Below are positions 52,728 to 62,300 of a stretch of DNA of 64,000 nucleotides, piece after piece. Made by a program: the position numbers and the translations under genes. Within the stretch, counting starts at the first letter, position 1; every line of letters begins with the position of its first letter. The notes under the pieces are model-generated. The model searched no databases. It was not told the origin of the DNA and worked only from the letters and a program-made list of their open reading frames with translations. This stretch comes from Aquimarina latercula DSM 2041. GTDB lineage: Bacteria; Bacteroidota; Bacteroidia; Flavobacteriales; Flavobacteriaceae. The stretch covers positions 345,780-409,779 of the forward strand of contig NZ_KE387185.1 of NCBI RefSeq assembly GCF_000430645.1, in the 5' to 3' direction.

Positions 52728-52763
52728 AAAAAATGCTCTGAAATTTTTATCAGAGCATTTTTT
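52728..52763. terminator. Bidirectional terminator between the RNase H gene and the astacin gene
   Basis: AAAATGCTCTGA (52730-52741) pairs with TCAGAGCATTTT (52750-52761), with A and T runs on either side. It serves the gene ending at 52695 and the minus-strand gene ending at 52792. Confidence 0.88.
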
Positions 52764-52791
52764 AATATTTTACTTGTTTTGTGAATGATTT

Positions 52792-53862
52792 TTATCCACC
52801 ACAAGGTCCTAGGTTACTCCATCCTGAAGCAGTTCTTTGGTATAAATCTCCATTATAAGTCACTTGATCTCCAGTAGAATACGAAGTACTACCATTGTAT
52901 GGAGCTACACCATCACAAGGATCAGTGCTAACGGGACCACACGCTCCAAGATTAGACCATCCACTAGCAGTTCTTTGGTATAAATCTCCGTTATAAGTTA
53001 CTTGATCTCCAACGGAATATGAAACACCTCCGCTATATGGAGCTACTCCGGCACAAGGATCACCGCCTGTATCAGGAAATGGATAGATGGAACCAATAAA
53101 AGCTTTGTCGGTTGCAGATAATTGATTGTTAGAACCTACTCCAACTCCATCCAATGTATGCTCTGCAGGAATTGGGTAATGCATAATTGATAGTGGATCA
53201 TATGTGCTATAATTAGTAATACTAGCCTCATAACGTCTAAAAAGGTTATTATCAACTTGTGCTCTAGACCAATTATTTGGTGGTCCAGCATAGTATGCGT
53301 AAACAGTTTCTTTATCCCAATTAATTCCAGCAACAGGATTCTGATGCTCATGAATTAATCCCAATGCATGTCCGAATTCATGGATTGTTGTTCTTCTAAA
53401 TTCTGCATCCGTGGTACTATCATTAAACCACCCAAAATGCATACTATGTGCAAAATCGTTAGAATCAGTTCCTAAATAAGACCATGAACCTGCTTCATTT
53501 GCATATTGACCTTCTCTAAAAGCAATTTTGATGTTTGCACTACTGTTTGAAGAAACCCATTCAAACTTAAGGTTTGCATAGTCTTCCCATTGCACAGCAT
53601 ATTGTCTAACCTTAGATTGAACAAAGCTGCTTCCGTTTAAAAATTTTATTCTAATCGTTTGACCTGTTTCCCATTGTTTATCTTTAACGCTGGTAGCTTT
53701 TGCGCCATAAGGAGAATCCCACTTAGCAATACATACATGTGCACTTTTAGCATAATCAATTTCATTCGTTTCAAAAACATCTTCTGTATCCTTATCACAA
53801 TTTGAAAGAGAAAATGAGACTAGTGTAGCCAGAGCTAGTCTGGCGAACTTATTTGTTTTCAT
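52792..53862 (-). CDS. Astacin-like (M12A) metalloprotease lipoprotein with two chitin-binding-type modules
   Basis: This 356-residue protein has a lipoprotein signal (SLSNC, Cys 22) and a zinc protease domain. The domain carries the astacin signature HEFGHALGLIHEHQNP (His 161, Glu 162, His 165, His 171) and the Met-turn SIMHYP (Met 227). Two tandem modules of about 42 residues follow (about 267-308 and 313-355), each with Y-S-V/T-GDQVTYNGDLYQRTASGWSNLG, as in CBM5/12 domains. The enzyme would digest proteins at the cell surface, perhaps while bound to chitin or peptidoglycan. It is a tandem paralogue of the gene at 54106, which has only one module. Confidence 0.93.
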   Translation of the reverse strand: MKTNKFARLALATLVSFSLSNCDKDTEDVFETNEIDYAKSAHVCIAKWDSPYGAKATSVKDKQWETGQTIRIKFLNGSSFVQSKVRQYAVQWEDYANLKFEWVSSNSSANIKIAFREGQYANEAGSWSYLGTDSNDFAHSMHFGWFNDSTTDAEFRRTTIHEFGHALGLIHEHQNPVAGINWDKETVYAYYAGPPNNWSRAQVDNNLFRRYEASITNYSTYDPLSIMHYPIPAEHTLDGVGVGSNNQLSATDKAFIGSIYPFPDTGGDPCAGVAPYSGGVSYSVGDQVTYNGDLYQRTASGWSNLGACGPVSTDPCDGVAPYNGSTSYSTGDQVTYNGDLYQRTASGWSNLGPCGG

Positions 53863-54018
53863 AATGTAGTTGAGTTTGTTAAATATTTCATAAAATTAAC
53901 ACAATTTTAGTAAGAAAACAAGTTTTTTTGAAGGAAAATAATTTTTAACCGTAAAATTATTGTGGTAAAATCATAAAAATATCAATTAATATCAGTGCTG
54001 ATAAAATTGTTAAAATTG

Positions 54019-54060
54019 AATAGAAGTACCCTGTTGTTTATACTTCAGGGTACTTCTATT
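54019..54060 (-). terminator. Terminator of the one-module astacin gene
   Basis: AATAGAAGTACCCTG (54019-54033) and CAGGGTACTTCTATT (54046-54060) form a 15-bp perfect stem, followed on the minus strand by T-rich sequence. It lies 45 bp after the stop at 54106 and separates the two protease genes. Confidence 0.8.
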
Positions 54061-54105
54061 TATTGCTTATAATGGTGTTATTTAAGCAATAAGTTTTTGT
54101 GATTA

Positions 54106-55041
54106 TTAGCTACCGCATGCTCCAAGGTTATTCCATCCACTTGCAGTTCTTTGGTATAAATTACCTTGATAAGTTACTTTATCACCTACAGAATAAGAAG
54201 TATTATTATTATAAGCTGCTACACCATCACAGTTGCCTCCACCAGAAGTAGTACCTGGATAAATAGAAGCTATAAAAGATTTATCTGTTGCTGATAGTTG
54301 CGTATTACTTCCTACAGCAACACCATCTGTAGTGTGTTCTGCTGGAATAGGATAGTGCATAATAGATTTTGGATCGTATACACTGTAGTTCGAAATATTA
54401 GCATCATAACGTCTGAAAAGATTATTGTCTACCTGATCTCTACTCCAGTTGTTAGGTGGTCCTGCGTAATATGCATATACTGCTTCTTTATCCCAGTTTA
54501 TGCCCGCTACAGGATTCTGATGTTCGTGAATTAAACCAAGTGCATGTCCAAATTCGTGAATAGTAGTTCTTCTGAATTCTGTATCGGAAGTATTGTTGTT
54601 AAACCACCCAAAATGCATACTGTGCGCTTGATTATTCGAATCGGTTCCAAGATATGACCAAGATCCTCCATCATTTGCAAATTGGCCTTCTCTAAAACCA
54701 ATTTTAATGTTTGCACTACTATTAGACGCCACCCATTCAAATTTAATGTTAGCATGATTTTCCCATTCTACAGCATACTGTCTTACTTTGGATTGAACAA
54801 AGTTATTTCCATTTAAAAACTTTACTCGGATAGTTTGACCAGTTTGCCACTGTTTGGCTTTTAGGCTAGCAGCTTTAGAATTGTTGTCGCCTGTGTTCCA
54901 TTTTTCGATACAAACATGAGCTGATTTTGCAGCTTCATTTTGATTCGATTCAAAAACATCTTCAGAATCTTTTTCACAATTAAATAATGAAAATGAAATC
55001 AAAGTTGTTAAAACCAGTTTAGTTAATTTGGCTTTTTTCAT
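54106..55041 (-). CDS. Astacin-like (M12A) metalloprotease lipoprotein with one chitin-binding-type module
   Basis: This 311-residue protein has a lipobox (SLFNC, Cys 22), the same astacin zinc-binding site HEFGHALGLIHEHQNP and Met-turn SIMHYPI as its neighbour, and a single CBM5/12-like module (about 268-310; CDGVAAYNNNTSYSVGDKVTYQGNLY). It is highly similar to the protein at 52792 throughout the protease domain. Each has its own terminator and presumably its own promoter. One may have gained, or the other lost, a module by unequal recombination. Confidence 0.93.
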   Translation of the reverse strand: MKKAKLTKLVLTTLISFSLFNCEKDSEDVFESNQNEAAKSAHVCIEKWNTGDNNSKAASLKAKQWQTGQTIRVKFLNGNNFVQSKVRQYAVEWENHANIKFEWVASNSSANIKIGFREGQFANDGGSWSYLGTDSNNQAHSMHFGWFNNNTSDTEFRRTTIHEFGHALGLIHEHQNPVAGINWDKEAVYAYYAGPPNNWSRDQVDNNLFRRYDANISNYSVYDPKSIMHYPIPAEHTTDGVAVGSNTQLSATDKSFIASIYPGTTSGGGNCDGVAAYNNNTSYSVGDKVTYQGNLYQRTASGWNNLGACGS

Positions 55042-55281
55042 AATAATATAAAGTTTGTGTATTAGTTATATAGAAAACAGTTATAAATATGAAGACCCTA
55101 CCTTTTCTAGGTAAAATATCTTTCATTAAATATTTTATTTACAAACGATTTTTAATTTTTTAGGAAGTAATTATGAGGTGTAAAAAGTTTATATTAAGTA
55201 ACAATACGTTCTTTTAAACACATGAAGATTATTGAAGTAACCAAGTTTGTTACAATCATATAATTACTTAAAAGTAAAGCG

Positions 55282-55289
55282 TATATTTG
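55282..55289 (+). promoter_or_regulatory. -7 box of the PfkB kinase gene
   Basis: TATATTTG is a full match to TAnnTTTG, 22 bp before the ATG at 55312. No -33 TTTG is found at the usual spacing. A GTAAC-n7-GTTAC inverted repeat lies about 30 bp further upstream (around 55237-55253). The rest of the gap from 55042 holds nothing else that I recognise. Confidence 0.5.
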
Positions 55290-55311
55290 CAAAAAAATTA
55301 TAAGCTATTTT

Positions 55312-56241
55312 ATGAGCAAATTATTGATAGTAGGTTCTGTTGCTTTTGATGCAATCGAGACGCCTTTTGGCAAAACAGACAAAATTTTAGGTGGAGCAGC
55401 ACCTTATATCGCACTTTCGGCTTCTAACTTTAATATTCCATCAGCAATTGTTTCGGTTGTTGGAGAAGATTTTCCTAAAGACTATTTTAAAACACTAGAA
55501 GAAAAGAATATTGATACTTCTGCAATAAAAATTGTAGAAGGTGGAAAAACTTTTTTCTGGAGAGGTAAGTATCACAATGATTTAAATTCTAGAGATACTT
55601 TAGAAACGCAGCTTAATGTACTTGCAGATTTTCAGCCGGTTGTTCCGGATAGTTATAAAGATGCTGAGATTGTAGTATTAGGTAATTTAAACCCACTGGT
55701 TCAGCTTAGTGTTCTTGAACAGTTTGAGGTAAAGCCAAAGTTAGCAATACTAGATACTATGAACTTTTGGATGGAAGATGCATTTATCAATGATTTGCAT
55801 AAAGTAATTGCCAAAGTAGATGTTATTACTATCAATGATGAAGAAGCAAGGCAGTTAAGTGGTGAGTATTCTTTGGTTAAAGCAGCAAGAGTGATCGAAA
55901 AGATGGGGCCTAAATATGTGGTGATTAAAAAAGGAGAACACGGGGCACTGTTATTTCATAATGGTCAAATTTTCTTTGCTCCTGCATTACCATTAGAAGA
56001 AGTTTTTGATCCAACTGGAGCAGGAGATACTTTTGCAGGAGGTTTTGCAGGATATTTGACTAAAACAGGAGACCTTTCGTTTGAGAGTATGAAGAAAGCA
56101 ATTATTCACGCTTCTAATTTGGCTTCCTTTTGTGTAGAGAAATTTGGAACGGAAAGAATGGAGAATTTAAAACGGGAAGAAGTTCAGAAACGACTTCAGC
56201 AATTTAAGGAACTTACGCAGTTTGAAATAGAATTGTCTTAA
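55312..56241 (+). CDS. PfkB-family sugar kinase
   Basis: This 309-residue cytoplasmic ribokinase-fold enzyme has GSVAFDAIETPFG at the N terminus, the glycine motif LGGAAPYIALSASNF, and the C-terminal signature DPTGAGDTFAGGFAGYL with the catalytic Asp. The substrate is not clear from sequence; ribokinase, adenosine kinase and other sugar kinases are possible. It precedes purF with about 100 bp and a terminator in between, so a link to nucleotide or pentose metabolism is plausible. Confidence 0.88.
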   Translation: MSKLLIVGSVAFDAIETPFGKTDKILGGAAPYIALSASNFNIPSAIVSVVGEDFPKDYFKTLEEKNIDTSAIKIVEGGKTFFWRGKYHNDLNSRDTLETQLNVLADFQPVVPDSYKDAEIVVLGNLNPLVQLSVLEQFEVKPKLAILDTMNFWMEDAFINDLHKVIAKVDVITINDEEARQLSGEYSLVKAARVIEKMGPKYVVIKKGEHGALLFHNGQIFFAPALPLEEVFDPTGAGDTFAGGFAGYLTKTGDLSFESMKKAIIHASNLASFCVEKFGTERMENLKREEVQKRLQQFKELTQFEIELS

Positions 56242-56253
56242 TGATAAATAATT

Positions 56254-56284
56254 AGCCCTGCTCGTTTCGTGTAAGGGCTTTTTT
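56254..56284 (+). terminator. Terminator after the PfkB kinase gene
   Basis: AGCCCT (56254-56259) pairs with AGGGCT (56274-56279), followed by five T residues. The stem is short, and it lies 12 bp after the stop at 56241. Confidence 0.7.
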
Positions 56285-56345
56285 AATTGGCTATTAATAT
56301 TAGACCTACGATATACAAACACAACAATAGAATTTTTGGAATACA

Positions 56346-58244
56346 ATGAGTGATGCCTTAAAACATGAATGCGGAATAGCATTTATTAGACTACTAAAAC
56401 CATTAGAGTATTATAAGGAGAAATACGGAAGTGCATTTTATGGAGTAAATAAAATGTATCTGATGATGGAAAAGCAACATAATCGTGGACAAGATGGAGC
56501 CGGATTTTCAAGTATCAAATTAGATACACCTCCAGGAGAGAGATATATAAGTAGAGTTCGTTCGAGCGACTCTCAGCCAATTCAGCATATATTCTCCCAG
56601 ATTAATGATAGAATTAATAAAGAACTTGTCGAACATCCAGAGTATGCTGATGATGTTGATTTACAGAAAAAAAACATTCCATATATAGGAGAGGTTCTTT
56701 TAGGTCATGTTCGTTATGGAACTTTTGGAAAAAACAGTGTAGAAAGCGTCCATCCGTTTTTGAGACAAAATAATTGGATGCATCGTAATCTTATCGTGGC
56801 GGGTAACTTTAATATGACTAATAATAATGTGCTATTTGATAATTTGGTACGATTAGGTCAGCATCCAAAAGATCATGTTGATACCGTTACCGTGATGGAG
56901 AAAATTGGACATTTTTTAGATTCTGAAGTAGCTAAATTATATAAGAAACTGAAAAAAGAAGGTTTTAGTAAAGTTGATGCATCTCCACAAATTGTAGAAA
57001 GATTAAACGTTGCCAAAATACTTAAAAAATCTTCAAGAGATTGGGATGGAGGATATGCAATGGCAGGAATGTTAGGACATGGAGATGCTTTTGTGCTTAG
57101 AGATCCTGCAGGAATAAGACCTGCTTATTATTATCATGATGATGAGGTAGTTGTAGTGGCTTCAGAAAGACCAGTGATTCAAACGGTGTTTAATGTTCCT
57201 TTTGATAAAGTGATCGAATTGGACCCTGGAAAAGCCATTATTGTTAAAAAGAATGGAAAAACATCTATAAGTAAGATCATTGAACCTTTAGAAAGAAAAG
57301 CGTGTTCTTTTGAACGTATTTATTTTTCTAGAGGGAGTGACGCCGAAATTTATGAAGAAAGAAAAAAACTAGGGAAACTTATAATGCCACAGGTGTTAAA
57401 AGAAATTAATCACGATACAGTGAATACAGTGTTTTCTTTTATTCCTAATACTGCAGAAACTTCCTTTTACGGAATGGTAGAGGCAGCTCAGGATGAACTT
57501 AATAAACAAAAAAACGAAACGATACTTTCTGAAAAAGAGTCATTAACAGACGAACGTTTGTCAGAAATACTTTCTGCTAGACTTAGGACAGAAAAATTAG
57601 CTATTAAAGATGCTAAACTAAGAACGTTTATAACAGAAGACAGTAGTAGAGATGATTTAGTGGCTCACGTATATGATGTTACATATGGTGTAGTAAAATC
57701 TGAAGATAATTTGGTGATCATAGATGATAGTATCGTAAGAGGTACTACACTAAAGAAGAGTATTATCAAGATGCTTGATAGACTAAAGCCAAAAAAGATT
57801 ATTGTAGTTTCTTCTGCACCGCAGATTCGTTATCCTGATTGTTATGGAATTGATATGGCCAGGCTAGAAGGGCTTATTGCTTTTAAAGCTTCATTAGCTT
57901 TACTAAAAGAGAATGGTAATTATGATTTAGTAGAACAGGTATATGAAAAGTGTAAAGCGCAGGAAAATCTAGCAGATGAAGATGTTCAGAATTTTGTGAA
58001 AGAAATATATAAAGGTTTTACGGATCAAGAAATAAGTGATAAGATCGCTGAATTGTTAAGTGATGAAACAGTAAATGCAGAAATAAAAATTATTTATCAA
58101 ACTGTGGATAATCTACATATTGCGTGCCCTAAGAATTTAGGAGATTGGTACTTTACAGGAGATTATCCTACTATTGGGGGTAATAGAGTAGTGAACAAAG
58201 CATTTATAAACTTTTTCGAAGGTAAAGATGAGCGAGCGTACTAA
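56346..58244 (+). CDS. purF: Amidophosphoribosyltransferase-like protein (PurF family)
   Basis: PurF makes phosphoribosylamine from PRPP and glutamine, the first step of purine synthesis. This 632-residue protein has a class II glutamine amidotransferase domain with a likely nucleophile Cys 9 after a short propeptide (KHECGIAFIRLL), HNRGQDGAGFSS, and GHVRYGTFG. A phosphoribosyltransferase domain follows with the PRPP loop VIIDDSIVRGTTLKKSI. It is much longer than the roughly 500 residues of E. coli PurF. The extra sequence includes an insertion in the glutaminase domain (about 190-240) and a C-terminal extension of about 90 residues. The long form appears normal for Bacteroidota, in my recollection. 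Confidence 0.9.
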   Translation: MSDALKHECGIAFIRLLKPLEYYKEKYGSAFYGVNKMYLMMEKQHNRGQDGAGFSSIKLDTPPGERYISRVRSSDSQPIQHIFSQINDRINKELVEHPEYADDVDLQKKNIPYIGEVLLGHVRYGTFGKNSVESVHPFLRQNNWMHRNLIVAGNFNMTNNNVLFDNLVRLGQHPKDHVDTVTVMEKIGHFLDSEVAKLYKKLKKEGFSKVDASPQIVERLNVAKILKKSSRDWDGGYAMAGMLGHGDAFVLRDPAGIRPAYYYHDDEVVVVASERPVIQTVFNVPFDKVIELDPGKAIIVKKNGKTSISKIIEPLERKACSFERIYFSRGSDAEIYEERKKLGKLIMPQVLKEINHDTVNTVFSFIPNTAETSFYGMVEAAQDELNKQKNETILSEKESLTDERLSEILSARLRTEKLAIKDAKLRTFITEDSSRDDLVAHVYDVTYGVVKSEDNLVIIDDSIVRGTTLKKSIIKMLDRLKPKKIIVVSSAPQIRYPDCYGIDMARLEGLIAFKASLALLKENGNYDLVEQVYEKCKAQENLADEDVQNFVKEIYKGFTDQEISDKIAELLSDETVNAEIKIIYQTVDNLHIACPKNLGDWYFTGDYPTIGGNRVVNKAFINFFEGKDERAY

Positions 58245-58397
58245 AAAAATAATTTTCTGCGTTGTTAAAATCAGTTAATTTGTGTATTTCAACAAGTATT
58301 TTAGCTTTTCATCTAAAACATTTTTACACAATGAAATAACGCTTTATATTAGCAGAGCCATAGCATAAGTAGGTTAAGTTCATGGTAGATTTGGGGC

Positions 58398-58426
58398 AAA
58401 AAAAGGTGGACTTTCCACCTTTTTTT
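58398..58426 (+). terminator. Plus-strand terminator downstream of purF
   Basis: AAAAAAAGGTGGA (58398-58410), loop CTT, TCCACCTTTTTTT (58414-58426). It is a very strong terminator, but 154 bp after the purF stop. The intervening sequence has no ORF of note and may be a long 3' UTR or a small RNA. Confidence 0.85.
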
Positions 58427-58456
58427 ATTTTATAATATTTCGTAAAATATTTATAT

Positions 58457-58491
58457 AAAAAAAGAGTCATATATACAATACGACTCTTTTT
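58457..58491 (-). terminator. Terminator of the superoxide dismutase gene
   Basis: AAAAAGAGTC (58459-58468) pairs with GACTCTTTTT (58482-58491), with A and T runs on both sides. It lies 22 bp after the minus-strand stop at 58513 and may work in both directions. Confidence 0.8.
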
Positions 58492-58512
58492 CTTTTTTAT
58501 ATGACTGAACTA

Positions 58513-59121
58513 TTATTTGCCCTTAGCGTATCTGGTAGAAACTTCATCCCAATTAATTACATTAAAAAAAGCATTAATATAATCAGGTCTACGATTTTGG
58601 TAGTTTAAATAATAAGCGTGTTCCCAAACATCTAACCCTAAAATTGGAGTACCTCCACAACCAGTGCTTGGCATTAAAGGATTGTCTTGGTTAGGAGTTG
58701 AACAAACTTCTACTTTACCGCCTTCTAGAACACAAAGCCAAGCCCATCCAGAACCAAATTGTGTTGCTGCTGCTTTAGAAAAAGCATCTTTAAAAGCTTC
58801 AAAAGAACCAAAAGCATTATTTATTGCATCAGCTAGCTCACCAGAAGGAGCGCCTCCTCCATTTGGAGACATGATTTCCCAAAATAAGCTGTGATTATAA
58901 AAACCACCACCATTATTTCTAACAGCTCCATTAGACATATCTAGGTTTATCAGAATGTTTTCTATAGTCTTACCGTCTAAATCTGTACCAGAAATAGCCG
59001 CATTTAATTTACTAGTGTATCCAGCATGATGCTTATCATGATGAATTTCCATGGTACGAGCGTCTATATTAGGTTCTAGTGCATCAAAGGCATAGTTTAA
59101 TTTTGGTAATTCGAATGACAT
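58513..59121 (-). CDS. Superoxide dismutase (Fe/Mn family)
   Basis: This 202-residue enzyme converts superoxide to peroxide and oxygen. The metal ligands are His 27 (HHDKHHAGY), His 77 (FYNHSLFWEIM), Asp 164 and His 168 (LDVWEHAYYLNYQNRR). No signal peptide is present, so it is cytoplasmic. Fe versus Mn preference cannot be decided confidently here. It is monocistronic, with a TAAATTTG box 35 bp upstream. Confidence 0.97.
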   Translation of the reverse strand: MSFELPKLNYAFDALEPNIDARTMEIHHDKHHAGYTSKLNAAISGTDLDGKTIENILINLDMSNGAVRNNGGGFYNHSLFWEIMSPNGGGAPSGELADAINNAFGSFEAFKDAFSKAAATQFGSGWAWLCVLEGGKVEVCSTPNQDNPLMPSTGCGGTPILGLDVWEHAYYLNYQNRRPDYINAFFNVINWDEVSTRYAKGK

Positions 59122-59156
59122 AATCTATTTTTTAGTTAATAAGAAAAAAATGAAAC

Positions 59157-59164
59157 CAAATTTA
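59157..59164 (-). promoter_or_regulatory. Candidate -7 box of the superoxide dismutase gene
   Basis: The minus-strand TAAATTTG matches TAnnTTTG, 35 bp before the ATG. No clear -33 element is seen. Confidence 0.45.
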
Positions 59165-59280
59165 GGAATAAGAGCGATGAATAAAAATTAATATCTGTTA
59201 TAAATTAATTAAATTGATTTTTTTTCAAACACCTTCTTATGATCTAATAGAGTTAAATTTATTTTTAATAGTAATTCGAC

Positions 59281-59310
59281 TTTGAAAACTACGCTTTTTT
59301 GATACTTTAG
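59281..59310 (+). promoter_or_regulatory. Promoter of the helicase-nuclease gene
   Basis: TTTG (59281-59284), 18 bp, then TACTTTAG (59303-59310), a 7 of 8 match to TAnnTTTG. The box ends 13 bp before the TTG start codon at 59324, so the leader is very short. Confidence 0.5.
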
Positions 59311-59323
59311 TAAAAAAACAGAC

Positions 59324-62300
59324 TTGAAATCTCCATATCCCTTTACAATTTATAACGCAGCAGCAGGCGCTGGAAAAACCTATACATTAGTAAAGTCATA
59401 TTTGATAGCACTATTTACTGGTGAGTATCAAGATGCTTATAAAAATATTTTGGCGATTACTTTTACAAATAAAGCTGTTAGTGAGATGAAAACTAGAGTT
59501 TTGGAAAACCTAGTTGGGTTAAGTAATGTAGAACTATCATCAAAGTATCAATCTTTAGTGGATGATATTATTAAGGAAACTGGTTTAGAGGAACAAATAA
59601 TAAAGAAAAAAGCCGATAGGATTCTTAAAAGCATATTGCATAATTATGCAGCTTTTGATATCGTAACAATAGATACATTTACGCATCGAGTAATAAGAAC
59701 ATTTGCCCGCGATTTGGGTATCCCTATGAATTTTGAAATAGAAATGGATACTGAATCACTAATTGAAGAGTCAGTCGATGCTATTATAGCTAAAGTAGGA
59801 GAGGATAAAGAGCTTACAAAAACGATTATAGATTTTGCATTAAGTAAATTAGAAGATGATAAGAATTGGGATATTACAGTTGAGTTAAATAAGATAGCAC
59901 GTCTATTATTTAGTGAAAATGATCGTATGCACTTGGATAATCTTTCTGATAAAACAGCAGAAGATTTTAAAGGCTTAAAAACGACTCTGATTTCAAGAAT
60001 TTCAAAGGATAAAAAGAGTATTATTTCAAGTTCTAAAGAAATTCTGGATCAAATAAGAGAAAAAGGAATAGAACATAAAGATTTTACTCGTGGATCAATT
60101 CCGGCCCATTTTAAAAAATTAGAACAAGGGGATACTAATGTTGATTTCAAGGCTTCTTGGAAACAGAGTATTCAAGCGGCTTCATTTTATGGCGCTAAGT
60201 TGGATGTAGTTAAGAAAGAATCGATAGATGCAATACGTTCTTTGATCGAACAAGTTTTTTTAGATACGAAGCAAAAAATTCTTACGATAAAGCTTTATGA
60301 AAATATTATTAAAAATTTAATTCCGCTTTCTGTATTAAATATTATTAATAAAGAACTTCAAAATATTAAAAAAGAAAGAAGTATTTTACTGATATCGGAG
60401 TTTAATAAAATAATCAGTGAAGCAATTCAAGACCAACCTGCGCCTTTTATATATGAGAGACTAGGTGAACGTTATAGAGATTATTTTATAGATGAGTTTC
60501 AGGATACCTCGGAGCTCCAATGGAATAATATGATCCCTTTAATTGATAATGCAATATCTTCTGAAACATTAAGTGGTAAAAGAGGGCAATTGACGATAGT
60601 AGGAGATGCTAAACAAGCCATATATCGATGGAGAGGAGGAAAAGCAGAACAGTTTATTGATTTGTCCTTGGATCAAAATCCATTTTCTATTGAAGAAAAA
60701 CAGGTTCTGAATTTACCCAGAAATTATCGCAGTCATCAAGAGATTATTAGGTTTAATAATGATTTATTTACTTTTTTATCAAATGATTTCAGTAATGATT
60801 TACATAAGAAATTATATCTACTAGGAAATAATCAGGAATATAATGATAAGAAAGAAGGATATGTAAAACTTTCTTTTATAGAGGCTAAAAACGTAACAGA
60901 AGAAAATGAACTTTATCCAGAGAAAGTCTATGATTCGGTTTTAGAACTTAGGGGAAAAGGATATTTGTTAAATGAAATATGCATCCTAACCAGAAAACAA
61001 AAGGAAGGAGCTTTGATTGCTGATTTTTTAACAGAAAAAGGGCTTTCGATTATTTCATCAGAAACGCTATTGCTTAAAAATGATCCTAAAGTATGTTTTG
61101 TTATCGATATGCTTACTTGGTTTGTGTATCCAGATGAACTGTTGTCTAAAACAAGAATTTTAAATTTTATTACAGAGGAGTTTTCTATTTCAGAACAGCA
61201 TCGTTTTTTAAGCAAATTAGTTTTTACAAATAAAAGAGAGTTTTGCGATCAACTTAAATTATTAGGAATAGATTTTAGTTTTCATCAATTAGATATAAAG
61301 CCTTTTTATGAAGCCGTAGAATACATAGTAAGTAGTTTTAAACTCACGGAAGCATCACCAGCATATGTGCAGTTTCTTTTGGATGTAATTTTTGCGTACA
61401 CTCAAAAAAACGCAGAAGGTGTTGTAGGGTTCTTATCTTACTGGGAGCATAAAAAGGAGAAATTAAGTATCATAGCTCCCGAAGGAGAAGAAGCAATTCA
61501 AATAATGACCATACATAAATCTAAAGGATTAGAATTTCCTTGTGTGATTTATCCATATGCGAATATTGATATTTATAGGGAAATAGAACCAAAAACATGG
61601 TTTCCGGTTTCTAAAAATGATTTTAATGGGTTTGAAGAGGTTTTTATAAACTATAGCAAACAGTTGTCAGAATATAGTACAAAGGCAGAACAGATTGTGC
61701 GGGAGCATCAATCTCAATTAGAGTTAGATACTTTTAATTTATTATACGTTGCTTTAACGAGAGCAGAAGAGCAGCTATATGTTATTTCTAAAGCGGAAAT
61801 TAACAGTAAAGGAGAAACAAATTTCAATAAATTTTCAGGGAAACTTATTAATTATTTAAAACATATTGGTAGATGGAATAATGAACAACTGTTGTATGAA
61901 TTTGGGAATCCTAAAAAACCAGATACAGAAGGTATAGTTAATGATTCAAAAACAAAAAACATAGTACTTCGTAGGCTAGAGAATTCTCAAAAGAAATACA
62001 AAGTATATGTCGTAACTAATTCAGGAAAACTGTGGGGTACGTTGCAGGAATCTGCTATAGAAAAAGGAAATGTAATTCATGAATTAATGGCTTCTATTTA
62101 TACCTATAAAGATTTAGATAGCGTGGTGGAAAATGCATTAGAAACCGGCTTAATAAGTCATTTAGATAAAGAATCGCTTCATAAGGAGTTAAAAATGGTG
62201 TTAGATCACCCAGAACTCTTTAAATATTTTTCGGATAGTAATATCGTACTAAACGAAAGGGATATCATTTCAAATGGTCAGATCTATCGACCTGATAGAG

